Below are positions 57,155 to 64,000 of a stretch of 64,000 nt of DNA, piece after piece. Every line of letters starts with the position of its first letter. Position 1 is the first letter of the stretch. Both the position numbers and the translations under genes were made by a program. The stretch comes from Streptomyces rimosus (GTDB lineage Bacteria; Actinomycetota; Actinomycetes; Streptomycetales; Streptomycetaceae). The notes below the pieces were generated by a model. That model did not search any database, was not told the DNA's origin, and worked only from the letters and a program-made list of their open reading frames with translations. Location: assembly GCF_008704655.1 (NCBI RefSeq), contig NZ_CP023688.1, forward strand, positions 8,249,001-8,313,000. The letters run 5' to 3'.

Positions 57155-57301
57155 GGTGACTCCGGCACGGGGCGCGGACGCCCGGTGTGGCTTGATGATG
57201 ATGGCGGACGGGCAGGGTCCGGGCCCAGTCGAGGTGGTGCGGGCGGCGCGGACGGAAGCTCGTACGCCGCGGCCTGGCGTCGCCTTACGGGCGGAGCGGC
57301 G

Positions 57302-58345
57302 TCAGCCGGCCGGTGCCCGGTCGGGCGGCGGGCGGTGCGGCAGGCGGGATGCCGTACCGCCGCCGGGTCTGGTGCGGGCCGCTGAGGTGCCGTGGCGGAG
57401 CACGGCGCCGGGCCACCAGTCGTGACTGCCGTGCTCCAGATGGCGCAGCAGTACGCCTTCGCGCAGCGCCCACGGGCAGAGGGTCACCCGGTCGATGCCC
57501 ATCGCCTTCATCGCCTGGTGGGCGACGACGGCCCCGGCGGGCGCCTGGCGGCGGCGGGCGGCGGAGATGCCGGGCAGCGCGGCCCGCTCGTCCGGGGGCA
57601 GCGCCGCCAGCTGCCGGACCGCCCGCTTCAGGTCCCTGCGGGCCAGGTGGCGTGCGACGAACGGGCCGTCGCGGCCGGGCGCGGCCCCGCACAGCCGGGC
57701 CAGCTGCTGGAACGTACGGGAGGTGGCCACGACCGTGCGCGGCTCCTCCCAGCGCACCCGTGCCGCCACGTCCTTGAGCGAATCGCGCACGTAGTGGCGC
57801 AGTGCGCGCAGCGCCTCGCGGTCCGGACGGCCGTCGCCGGGCAGGAACTCCCGTGTCAGGCGGCCCGCGCCCAGGGGGAGGGAGTAGGCGAAATCGGGCC
57901 GGGCGCCGCGGCCGAACGCGATCTCCAGCGAGCCCCCGCCGATGTCCAGCAGCGCCATCGGGCCGGCCTGCAAGCCCGTCCAGCGCCGGGCCGCGAGAAA
58001 CGTCAGCTCCGCCTCCACCTCGCCGGGCAGCACCGCCAGCCGCATCCCGCTCTCCGCGTGGACCGTTGCCAGCACCTCGTCCCGGTTGGCGGCGTCCCGG
58101 ACCACGGCCGTGGCGTACGCGAACAGCCGGTCGCACTGCCAGCGCGCCGCCTGCTCACGGGCCCGCGCCACCGCGCCGGCCAGCCGCCGCGCGCCCTCCG
58201 GGGGCACCGTCCCGTCCCGGGTGACGTGCTCGGCCAGGTGGACCCGGTCCTTGAGCGAGTGGGCCGGCAAGGGCACGCCGCCGGCCACTTCGCTGATCAG
58301 CAGGTGTACGGAGTTCGATCCGGCGTCCAGGACGGCTAGGCGCAT
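57302..58345 (-). CDS. Ppx/GppA family phosphatase
   Basis: Actin-like ATPase-fold phosphatase of 347 residues: phosphate 1 loop VLDAGSNSVHLLI, phosphate 2 loop ALLDIGGGSLEIAFG, and GMRLAVLPGEVEAELTF (adjacent to Glu in the active site). It hydrolyses inorganic polyphosphate or pppGpp. The C-terminal tail is Arg/Pro-rich and disordered. No ppk gene is near. Starts ATG at 58345. Confidence 0.93.
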   Translation of the reverse strand: MRLAVLDAGSNSVHLLISEVAGGVPLPAHSLKDRVHLAEHVTRDGTVPPEGARRLAGAVARAREQAARWQCDRLFAYATAVVRDAANRDEVLATVHAESGMRLAVLPGEVEAELTFLAARRWTGLQAGPMALLDIGGGSLEIAFGRGARPDFAYSLPLGAGRLTREFLPGDGRPDREALRALRHYVRDSLKDVAARVRWEEPRTVVATSRTFQQLARLCGAAPGRDGPFVARHLARRDLKRAVRQLAALPPDERAALPGISAARRRQAPAGAVVAHQAMKAMGIDRVTLCPWALREGVLLRHLEHGSHDWWPGAVLRHGTSAARTRPGGGTASRLPHRPPPDRAPAG

Positions 58346-58590
58346 GTTTGTGCGGATACCCCTTCTGGCGCGATTCAGTGCTCATGTCCCAGCCAGATCC
58401 GGTGGCTGACGGCGGACGCGGGCGTTCCGTACGGGGGGCGGTGTGCGGCGCGATGCGGCCGGGATGCGCCCCGGTGCGCGCCCGTGCCCCTGCCGGGCGC
58501 TTGGCGGGTCCGTTCCGGGATACCCGGGGCCGGCATATACCGGTCCGAATACCGGCGGCCGGATACGGGCCGCCGAGGGGGGAGCCCGCC
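58346..58590. other. Divergent promoter region
   Basis: 245 bases between the Ppx/GppA and GAF-ANTAR genes; contains CCGGTCCGAATACCGG-like inverted elements near 58540. No gene. Confidence 0.35.
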
Positions 58591-59331
58591 ATGTCACCGG
58601 CCGACAGGGAAGAACACCTGATCGCCGCCCTGCTCGAACTCGCCGACCCGGCCGGCGGACGGGAGGCGGCCGGCCCGGTGGAACGGCTGGCCGCGTACTG
58701 CCTGGGGCTGCCGGGGGTGCAGGCGGGCGGTGTGCTGCTCGCCGACGAGCGGGAGCCGCAGGTGATGGCGGCGGCCCGGGACGACGCGGCCGAGGACCTG
58801 GAACGGGTCCAGGTCGAACTGGACGAGGGCCCCTGCCGGGACGCCTGCCGTACGGGGGTGGGCCTGACCGACGTCCCGCTGCGCCACCCGGACGCCCGCG
58901 CCCGCTGGCCGCACTTCACCGCCCATGCCCTGGAGAAGGGCTACAGCGCCACCACGGCCCTGCCCGTGCGCTATCGGGACCGCCGCCTGGGCGCCGTCAA
59001 CCTCTTCCACCAGCACGGCGCGCTGAGCCGCAGGGAGGTCACGGTCGGGCAGGCGCTGGCCGACGCCGTCGGCATCGGGCTGGCGTACCGGCAGGACCTG
59101 CACGGCCTCCGGGACCGGACCGGGCAGCTCCAGACCGCCCTGGTCAGCCGCGTCCTGATCGAGCAGGCCAAGGGCGTGCTCGCCGAGCGGCTGGGCCGCA
59201 CACCGGACGAGGCGTTCGCGCTGATGCGCCGGTACGCCCGCGCACACCAGACCAAGCTGACCGAGGTCGCCCGCCGGATCATCACCGGTCCCGCGGATTC
59301 CGGCCCGTTCGCGCGGGCCGGGCGCGGCTGA
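58591..59331 (+). CDS. GAF and ANTAR domain protein
   Basis: Regulator of 246 residues: GAF-type sensory domain (QAGGVLLADEREPQVMAAARDDAAEDLERVQVELDEGPCRDACRTG and TALPVRYRDRRLGAVNLFHQHGALS) followed by an ANTAR RNA-binding helix bundle, QTALVSRVLIEQAKGVLAERLGRTPDEAFALMRRYARAHQTKLTEVARRII. ANTAR proteins prevent transcription termination by binding paired RNA hexaloops. Its target transcripts are unknown. GGGGGGAG precedes the ATG. Confidence 0.93.
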   Translation: MSPADREEHLIAALLELADPAGGREAAGPVERLAAYCLGLPGVQAGGVLLADEREPQVMAAARDDAAEDLERVQVELDEGPCRDACRTGVGLTDVPLRHPDARARWPHFTAHALEKGYSATTALPVRYRDRRLGAVNLFHQHGALSRREVTVGQALADAVGIGLAYRQDLHGLRDRTGQLQTALVSRVLIEQAKGVLAERLGRTPDEAFALMRRYARAHQTKLTEVARRIITGPADSGPFARAGRG

Positions 59332-59396
59332 CCGGCGTACCGGCGCACCGGTCACCCGGCCGGCGGTGCGCGCCGTTCGCTCTCGGCTGCGGACCT

Positions 59397-59421
59397 GTTT
59401 CGCGAAAGGGCCAACGGGCAC
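59397..59421 (+). promoter_or_regulatory. Sigma-B-like promoter candidate
   Basis: GTTT (59397-59400), a 15-bp spacer, then GGGCAC (59416-59421), one mismatch from GGGTAC. It lies 81 bases before the DUF2795 protein gene. Confidence 0.45.
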
Positions 59422-59502
59422 TCCGTAACGCATGGCACGGGAGGGGTGAAACGTGCGGGGCGGGGATCAGGAAAAGCAGTGAGTCCTGGAGGCAGGAAAG
59501 CA

Positions 59503-59898
59503 ATGGATCACGGTACGAACAAGACCGGCCCGGCCCGGGACGACATGATGAAGAAGCAGCTTCAGGGCGAATTGAAGGCCGACCGCGCACTGCGCGCGGA
59601 AGAGGACCATGAATTGGAGCCCTCGGGCGAGGACCAGCCCGCGGTGGACCGGACCGCCGGCGGCCCGGCGCCCGGCAGCACCCCGGACGGCCTGACGCCC
59701 GAGGCCGTCGCGATCCGTACGGAACTCGCCCAGCACCTGGGCCGCAGTGTGTATCCGGCGGACCGCGACACCATCGTCGGCACGCTCCGGCAAAACCACG
59801 CCCCGGACCGGCTGGTCGAACTGGCCGAACGTCTTCCGGGCGACGAGCGGTACGAGAACGCACAGCGCATCGTGGAATCGCTGGGGCTCGGCAGGTAA
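59503..59898 (+). CDS. DUF2795 domain protein
   Basis: Acidic protein of 131 residues. The N-terminal half is charged and probably disordered; the C-terminus is the DUF2795 domain (ELAQHLGRSVYPADRDTIVGTLRQNHAPDRLVELAERLPGDERYENAQRIVESLG). DUF2795 proteins are common in stress-linked Streptomyces loci; function unknown. GGAGGCAGGAAAG precedes the ATG. Probably co-transcribed with the DUF5709 gene 58 bases downstream. Confidence 0.88.
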   Translation: MDHGTNKTGPARDDMMKKQLQGELKADRALRAEEDHELEPSGEDQPAVDRTAGGPAPGSTPDGLTPEAVAIRTELAQHLGRSVYPADRDTIVGTLRQNHAPDRLVELAERLPGDERYENAQRIVESLGLGR

Positions 59899-59956
59899 GC
59901 AATCCCGTACCGAGGAAACCCCGACCGACCGTCATCGCGCTGGAAAGAGAGCAGCC

Positions 59957-60424
59957 ATGTCCGATGAATCGATGGGCGACGAGGTCTACCAGCCGACCGC
60001 GTCCGACAAGCAGGGAACGTCCGACGAACTCGATATGGAAGACGCTCTCGACGAACCGGACTACGACGAGATGCTGGACCAGGGCTATTCACCGCCCGAA
60101 AAGCCACTGGCCGTGAATCAGACGGGCACCACCGCGAACGAACAGCGGACGGGCGAGAGCCTCGACGAACGGCTCGCCAAGGAGCTGCCCGACGTCGAAC
60201 CCCCGGACGGCGACGGCATCGGCGACCAGCCGGACGCCGAGGGCGAGCCCGTGGACCGCCAGGTGGGTGACGAGCGCGCCGGGCGGATGACCGGCACCGA
60301 CGAGGGCGACGCGCTGCGGCTGCGCGACGACGAGGTGGGCCGCGACGTCGGTATCGACGGCGGCGCCGCGTCGGCGGAGGAGGCCGCCGTGCACATCGTG
60401 GACGACCCCGACCTGTCGCGCTGA
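59957..60424 (+). CDS. DUF5709 domain protein
   Basis: Very acidic protein of 155 residues (MSDESMGDEVYQPTASDKQGTSDELDMEDALDEPDYDEMLDQGYSPPEKP, then LDERLAKELPDVE and GDALRLRDDEVGRDVGIDGGAASAEEAAVHIVD). Matches DUF5709, an intrinsically disordered desiccation-type family. GAAAGAGAG precedes the ATG. Confidence 0.9.
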   Translation: MSDESMGDEVYQPTASDKQGTSDELDMEDALDEPDYDEMLDQGYSPPEKPLAVNQTGTTANEQRTGESLDERLAKELPDVEPPDGDGIGDQPDAEGEPVDRQVGDERAGRMTGTDEGDALRLRDDEVGRDVGIDGGAASAEEAAVHIVDDPDLSR

Positions 60425-60742
60425 GCCGGGCGGACGGCGGTCGGGAAGCCTTCGCGTGGCATTGGCCGCCGCTGCCGGACAGGGCGTCGAGAAGTGCGTC
60501 ACGCGTCATCGAGGACCGGCCTGGAACGCCGGCCTCGGTGGCGCGTTCGTACGCCTATTCCGGTACTGCGCCGCCCCGTTGTTCCCGATTCCTTTCCCCG
60601 CTTTCCCTTCTTCGCGCCCCCGGGCCGGGCGGAAGCGGCCGCCCGCGGTACGGAAACGCGATGCGGAAAGGGGAAATCGTCACGTGTTCGCCGGGGCAGG
60701 ACGGGTACCGCGTCAACGTATCCGTATGTGGAGGTATCGACG
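60425..60742. other. Intergenic region with sigma-B-like promoter
   Basis: 318 bases without a gene. GTGT (60684-60687), 15 bases, then GGGTAC (60703-60708) matches the Streptomyces sigma-B consensus as I recall it (GNNT-N14-16-GGGTAY), 35 bases before the SDR start. Confidence 0.6.
60684..60708 (+). promoter_or_regulatory. Sigma-B-like promoter of the general-stress SDR
   Basis: GTGT, 15-bp spacer, GGGTAC: full match to the recalled sigma-B consensus, upstream of a YdaD/general-stress-type dehydrogenase. The transcription start would fall about 30 bases before the ATG. Confidence 0.65.
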
Positions 60743-61627
60743 ATGACCGGAAATGACCAGCGCAATCCCGTGGACGAGCACCCGAAGCCGGAATTCCCCC
60801 AGCAGGACCAGCCGCATCCCGGCGCCACGGACGCCATGACGCCCCGGCCCGACCACGGCGAGACCTCGTACGAGGGCACCGGCCGGCTGCGCGACCGCCG
60901 GACGCTGATCACCGGCGGGGACTCCGGCATCGGCCGGGCCGTCGCGCTGGCCTTCGCCCGCGAAGGGGCGGACGTGGCCTTCACGTACCTGGAGGAAGAG
61001 GCGGAGGACGCGAAGGAAACCGTCCGGCTGGTCGAGGAGGCGGGACAGCGGGCCCTCGCGGTGTCGTGCGACATCCGCGAGGAGGAGCAGTGCCGCGCCC
61101 TGGTGGACCGGGTGGTGCGGGAATTCGGCCGTATCGACGTCCTGGTCAACAACGCGGCCTATCAGATGGCGCAGCCGGACGGTATCGAGGGCATTTCCAC
61201 GGAACAGTTCGACCGGGTGCTGCGGACGAATCTCTACGGCATGTTCTGGCTCTGCAAGATGTCACTGCCGCACATTCCGGAAGGCGGCAGCATCATCAAC
61301 ACGACCTCCGTCCAGGCGTACCAGCCGAGTCCGCAGCTGCTCGACTACGCGACCACCAAGGGCGCCATCGTCACCTTCACCCACGCACTGGCCGGCCAGC
61401 TCGCCGAGCGCGGCATCCGCGTCAACGGGGTGGCTCCCGGCCCGGTCTGGACGCCGCTGATCCCCTCGACGCTGCCGGACACCACCGGATTCGGCAAGCA
61501 GAGCCCGCTCCAGCGGGCCGCCCAGCCCGTCGAAATGGCCCCCGCCTACGTCTTCCTCGCGTCCCAGCAGGCCAGTTACATCACGGCGGAAATCGTCAAC
61601 GCGACCGGCGGCACACCGCTGCCGTAG
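60743..61627 (+). CDS. SDR oxidoreductase (general stress protein 39/YdaD type)
   Basis: Cytosolic short-chain dehydrogenase of 294 residues: an N-terminal extension NPVDEHPKPEFPQQDQPHPG characteristic of the YdaD/YghA group, the NAD site TLITGGDSGIGRAVALAFAREGADVAF, NNAAYQM, and the catalytic IINTTSVQAYQPSPQLLDYATTKGAIV (Ser, Tyr, Lys). Induced by general stress in Bacillus; a sigma-B-like promoter sits upstream here. GGAGG before the ATG. Confidence 0.94.
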   Translation: MTGNDQRNPVDEHPKPEFPQQDQPHPGATDAMTPRPDHGETSYEGTGRLRDRRTLITGGDSGIGRAVALAFAREGADVAFTYLEEEAEDAKETVRLVEEAGQRALAVSCDIREEEQCRALVDRVVREFGRIDVLVNNAAYQMAQPDGIEGISTEQFDRVLRTNLYGMFWLCKMSLPHIPEGGSIINTTSVQAYQPSPQLLDYATTKGAIVTFTHALAGQLAERGIRVNGVAPGPVWTPLIPSTLPDTTGFGKQSPLQRAAQPVEMAPAYVFLASQQASYITAEIVNATGGTPLP

Positions 61628-61677
61628 CCGACGCGCCAGGGCCCGCACGGGCCGCCCGATCCCTTACGGAGGTTCCC

Positions 61678-61797
61678 ATGCTCAGTGCCATCGCCGATGT
61701 GCTCCGCGCCATCGGGAACGCGATCGCGACCGTCGTCACCCTCCCCTTCCGCGCCCTCGCCCGTCTCTTCGGCGGTGCTTCGCGCGGTGCCCGGTGA
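61678..61797 (+). CDS. LPFR motif small protein
   Basis: Protein of 39 residues: MLSAIADVLRAIGNAIATVV then TLPFRALARLFGGASRGAR, with one amphipathic or membrane helix and the conserved LPFR motif. This is a recognised class of small Streptomyces proteins of unknown role. GGAGG precedes the ATG. Its stop overlaps the GTG of the next gene (GTGA), coupling the two. Confidence 0.85.
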   Translation: MLSAIADVLRAIGNAIATVVTLPFRALARLFGGASRGAR

Positions 61798-62831
61798 GCC
61801 GCCGGGACCGGGCCGGGGCGCCGACCGTCGTCGTCACGGGCGCCAGCGCCGGGATCGGCCGGGCGACGGCCCGGCTCTTCGGCGCCCGCGGAGCCGATGT
61901 CGTGCTGCTCGCCCGCGGCCGTAAGGGACTCGAAGCGGCCGCCGCCGAGGTCGAGGCGCGGGGCGGCCGGGCCCTGGTGGTGCCCACCGACGTGGCCGAC
62001 CCGGAGCAGGTCGAGGCGGCGGCCCAGGCGGCGGAGGACGCCTTCGGGCCGATCGACGTCTGGGTCAACTGCGCGTTCAGCACGGTGTTCGCGCCGTTCA
62101 CGGAGGTCACGCCGGAGGAGTACCGGCGCGCCACCGAAGTCACGTACTTCGGGTTCGTCAACGGCACCCGGGCCGCGCTGCGGCGCATGCTGCCGCGCGA
62201 CGCGGGCGCGATCGTGCAGGTCGGCTCCGCCCTCGGCTTCCGCTCCGTACCGCTGCAATCGGTCTACTGCGGCGCCAAGCACGCCATCAACGGCTTCACG
62301 TCCAGCGTGCGCACCGAACTGCTGCACCGGAAGAGCCGGGTGGCGGTCACCGTCGTCCAGATGCCCGCCGTCAACACCCCGCAGTTCGACTGGGTGCTCT
62401 CGCGCCTGCCGAAGCACCCGCGGCCGGTGGCCCCGGTCTACCAGCCGGAAGTGGCCGCGCGGGCCGTGGTGCACGCGGCGGACCACCCGCGGCGCAAGCA
62501 GTACTACGTCGGCGCCTCCACCGTGGCGACCATCCTCGGCAACCGGATCGCGCCCGCCCTGCTGGACCGCTATCTCGCCCGTACGGGTTACGACGCGCAG
62601 CAGATGGACGGGCGTCCGGGCACCGGGCGGCCGGTGAACCTGTGGGAGCCGGCGGACGGCCCGGACGGCCGGGACCACGGCGCGCACGGCATCTTCGACG
62701 ACAGCTCCAGCCCGCACGCGCCCCAGGCGGCCCTGGCACGCCACCCCGTCCTCGTGGCGGCGGCCTCGGCGGTGGCGGGAGCGGCGGTCGGCGCGGTGCT
62801 GAAGCCCGTACGGAACGGCCGGCGCCGCTGA
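61794..62831 (+). CDS. SDR-family oxidoreductase
   Basis: Dehydrogenase of 345 residues: TVVVTGASAGIGRATARLFGARGADVVLLARGRKGLE (NADP-type), VWVNCAFSTVFAPFTEV, and the catalytic GSALGFRSVPLQSVYCGAKHAINGF (Ser, Tyr, Lys). The NNAG motif is replaced by NCAF. A C-terminal extension with PVLVAAASAVAGAAVGAVLKP may anchor it to the membrane. Starts GTG at 61794, coupled to the LPFR gene. Confidence 0.93.
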   Translation: MSRRDRAGAPTVVVTGASAGIGRATARLFGARGADVVLLARGRKGLEAAAAEVEARGGRALVVPTDVADPEQVEAAAQAAEDAFGPIDVWVNCAFSTVFAPFTEVTPEEYRRATEVTYFGFVNGTRAALRRMLPRDAGAIVQVGSALGFRSVPLQSVYCGAKHAINGFTSSVRTELLHRKSRVAVTVVQMPAVNTPQFDWVLSRLPKHPRPVAPVYQPEVAARAVVHAADHPRRKQYYVGASTVATILGNRIAPALLDRYLARTGYDAQQMDGRPGTGRPVNLWEPADGPDGRDHGAHGIFDDSSSPHAPQAALARHPVLVAAASAVAGAAVGAVLKPVRNGRRR

Positions 62832-62852
62832 GCCGCGGCGGGCGGCGGCCGG

Positions 62853-63458
62853 TCAGGGCGACGGCGGATACCCGTACTGGCGCAGCAGCCGCGCCAGGTG
62901 CACCGCGTTGATGGCGACCGTACGCGTCGAGTCCGCCACCGCCTTCGGGCGCTCGTCCAGGTCCTGGAAGTCCGTGGTGTGCTGCGACTCGCCCACCCAG
63001 TACGTGACGGCATTGGGCGCCAGCGAGAAGCCCAGATCGTTGAGGCCCTGGAAGAGGTCGGCGCTGACCTTGTGGGCGCCGTCCTCGTTGCCGACGACGG
63101 CCACCGCGCCGACCTTGCCGTACGTCAGCTGCCGCCCCTGGTCGTCGGTCTCGGCGATGTCCGCGTTCATCCGTTCCAGGACGCGCTGGCACAGGCTGGA
63201 GGGGTGGCCGAGCCAGATCGGGGTGGCCAGCAGCACGATGTCGGCCGCCATGAGCTTGTCGCGCAGCCCCGGCCAGGCGTCCCCGTTGCCCATGTCCACG
63301 GCGACGCCGGGACGCACGTCATGGTCGGCGACGCGCACGGATTCGCAGGTCACCCCGAGGTCGCCGAGTTCGGCCAGTACCTGGTCCGCCAGCAGCTGAC
63401 TGCTGGAGCGGGTGGGGGAGGGGTTCAGGGTGCAGACGATGGCCAGGGCCCGGATCAT
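62853..63458 (-). CDS. NAD(P)H-dependent flavodoxin-like oxidoreductase
   Basis: FMN-binding protein of 201 residues: phosphate-binding TLNPSPTRSSSQLLADQVLAEL, ADIVLLATPIWLGHPSSLCQRVLERM, VGAVAVVGNEDGAHK. It matches the NADPH-dependent FMN reductase/flavodoxin-like group. It is convergent with the SDR gene. The ATG lies at 63458 with GAGGAG upstream. Confidence 0.92.
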   Translation of the reverse strand: MIRALAIVCTLNPSPTRSSSQLLADQVLAELGDLGVTCESVRVADHDVRPGVAVDMGNGDAWPGLRDKLMAADIVLLATPIWLGHPSSLCQRVLERMNADIAETDDQGRQLTYGKVGAVAVVGNEDGAHKVSADLFQGLNDLGFSLAPNAVTYWVGESQHTTDFQDLDERPKAVADSTRTVAINAVHLARLLRQYGYPPSP

Positions 63459-63580
63459 GGCAGCTCCTCAGAGGTCGGCAGGGCGCGCGGACGCCGTGGT
63501 GCCCCCGGTGGGACCGTAACCCGGGTTCCCGCACCCCGCCGTCCGACGCGGGGCGGACGGACGCCACCGCGCGGCGGCGC

Positions 63581-64000
63581 TCACTTCCTGGCCGCGTACC
63601 GGTGCCGGGCCCAGGCGGGCAGCGCGAACCAGCACAGCAGGAACCACACCACCAGGCCCGAGACGATCCACGGGACGGCGCTGTCGTGCAGCGCGACGCG
63701 CAGGATCAGCAGGAATGCCGAGGTGACGGTGGCCAGCAGGAGCACCAGGCCGACGATGGTCAGCCGGGAGGCCCAGACGACCGTCTCCGGCTTGATGTGC
63801 TGCCCGGTGACGAACCGGTGGAAGGCGACCGGGCCGACGAGCGCGCCGGTCGCCGCCGCGCCCAGGCACAGCGTCACCACGTAGATGGCCCGCTCGGTCG
63901 GCCCGAGGGTGGCGAAGCGGGGCGTGAAGACGACGGTCAGCAGGAAGCCGAAGAGGATCTGCACGCCGGTCTGGGCGACCCGTACCTCTTGCAGCAGTTC
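63581..64000 (-). CDS. DUF6328 family membrane protein (partial, runs past the window end)
   Basis: The visible 139 residues read ELLQEVRVAQTGVQ then ILFGFLLTVVFTPRF, RAIYVVTLCLGAAATGALVGPVAFHRFVTGQHIKPETVVWASRLTIVGLVLLLATVTSAFLLIL and WIVSGLVVWFLLCWFALPAWARHR. Four membrane helices. The frame is open to base 64000, so the start lies outside. The pattern fits DUF6328, a common actinobacterial membrane family of unknown function. Confidence 0.85.
   Translation of the reverse strand, partial: ELLQEVRVAQTGVQILFGFLLTVVFTPRFATLGPTERAIYVVTLCLGAAATGALVGPVAFHRFVTGQHIKPETVVWASRLTIVGLVLLLATVTSAFLLILRVALHDSAVPWIVSGLVVWFLLCWFALPAWARHRYAARK

Noticed and set aside
1..64000. rRNA, tRNA, CRISPR array, insertion sequence, prophage or integrase
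   Set aside because: I looked for tandem spaced repeats, transposase or integrase motifs and tRNA-like elements and saw none that I could support.

Overview
The window is high-GC actinobacterial chromosome, almost certainly Streptomyces or a close relative. Evidence: strong G/C bias at third codon positions, GTG and TTG starts, many secreted proteins with Ala-rich signal peptides, typical Streptomyces families (DUF2277, DUF4232, DUF5709, LPFR small protein, a third EF-Tu, SigE-family and ECF42 sigma factors, LAL and LysR regulators), and TTA codons confined to a few regulatory or accessory genes. I saw no rRNA, tRNA, CRISPR array, insertion sequence, phage gene or PKS/NRPS gene. The layout of one- to four-gene units with degraded remnants suggests a chromosome arm or accessory-rich stretch.

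Layout. 0.2-3.9 kb: orphan lipoprotein/histidine kinase pair; TetR divergent from an SnoaL-like protein with twin operators. 3.9-12.2 kb: secreted M4 protease, DUF4232 protein, LysR divergent from an alpha/beta hydrolase, secreted PL9 pectate lyase, flavin reductase, Tat-exported endonuclease/phosphatase, DUF2277. 12.3-15.5 kb: FMN-binding protein, AlkB homologue and several small proteins including a short secreted peptide. 15.5-21.5 kb: a decayed stretch, then a candidate bldA-dependent unit: unknown 159-aa protein coupled to an MFS exporter, divergent from a LysR regulator with two TTA codons, followed by a DUF885 metallopeptidase with a TTA codon and a repeat/membrane protein. 21.6-25.4 kb: GNAT gene behind an apparent uORF attenuator, a broken methyltransferase, an intact methyltransferase, and a DGPF/YCII-ECF42 sigma pair with its own predicted promoter. 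25.5-33.3 kb: PIG-V-like mannosyltransferase, sigma factor plus membrane protein, small hypotheticals, PAS protein, OYE/MerR pair and an I36 inhibitor.

33.4-44.5 kb: a 980-aa LAL regulator; GT4 glycosyltransferase divergent from a translationally coupled response regulator/histidine kinase/GT-C membrane enzyme trio; VOC protein, F420-reductase remnant, UppP, TVP38-type membrane protein. 44.5-56 kb: Tuf3-type EF-Tu, patatin phospholipase, spermidine-synthase-like protein, MFS exporter, hotdog protein, DedA protein, STAND ATPase with a 42-bp minisatellite, lipoprotein esterase, gamma carbonic anhydrase, ATP-dependent DNA ligase. 56-64 kb: a stress-type block (STAS protein, Ppx/GppA, GAF-ANTAR protein, DUF2795, DUF5709, two SDRs, LPFR peptide, flavodoxin-like reductase, DUF6328 cut by the window end) with sigma-B-like promoter sequences.

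The most interesting points are the GNAT uORF attenuator (22.14-22.29 kb), the TTA-codon LysR/DUF885/unknown protein/MFS unit (16.0-20.5 kb), the twin TetR operators, the ECF42 promoter match, and the sigma-B-like promoter set. All functional statements come from reading motifs by eye; no database search was possible.
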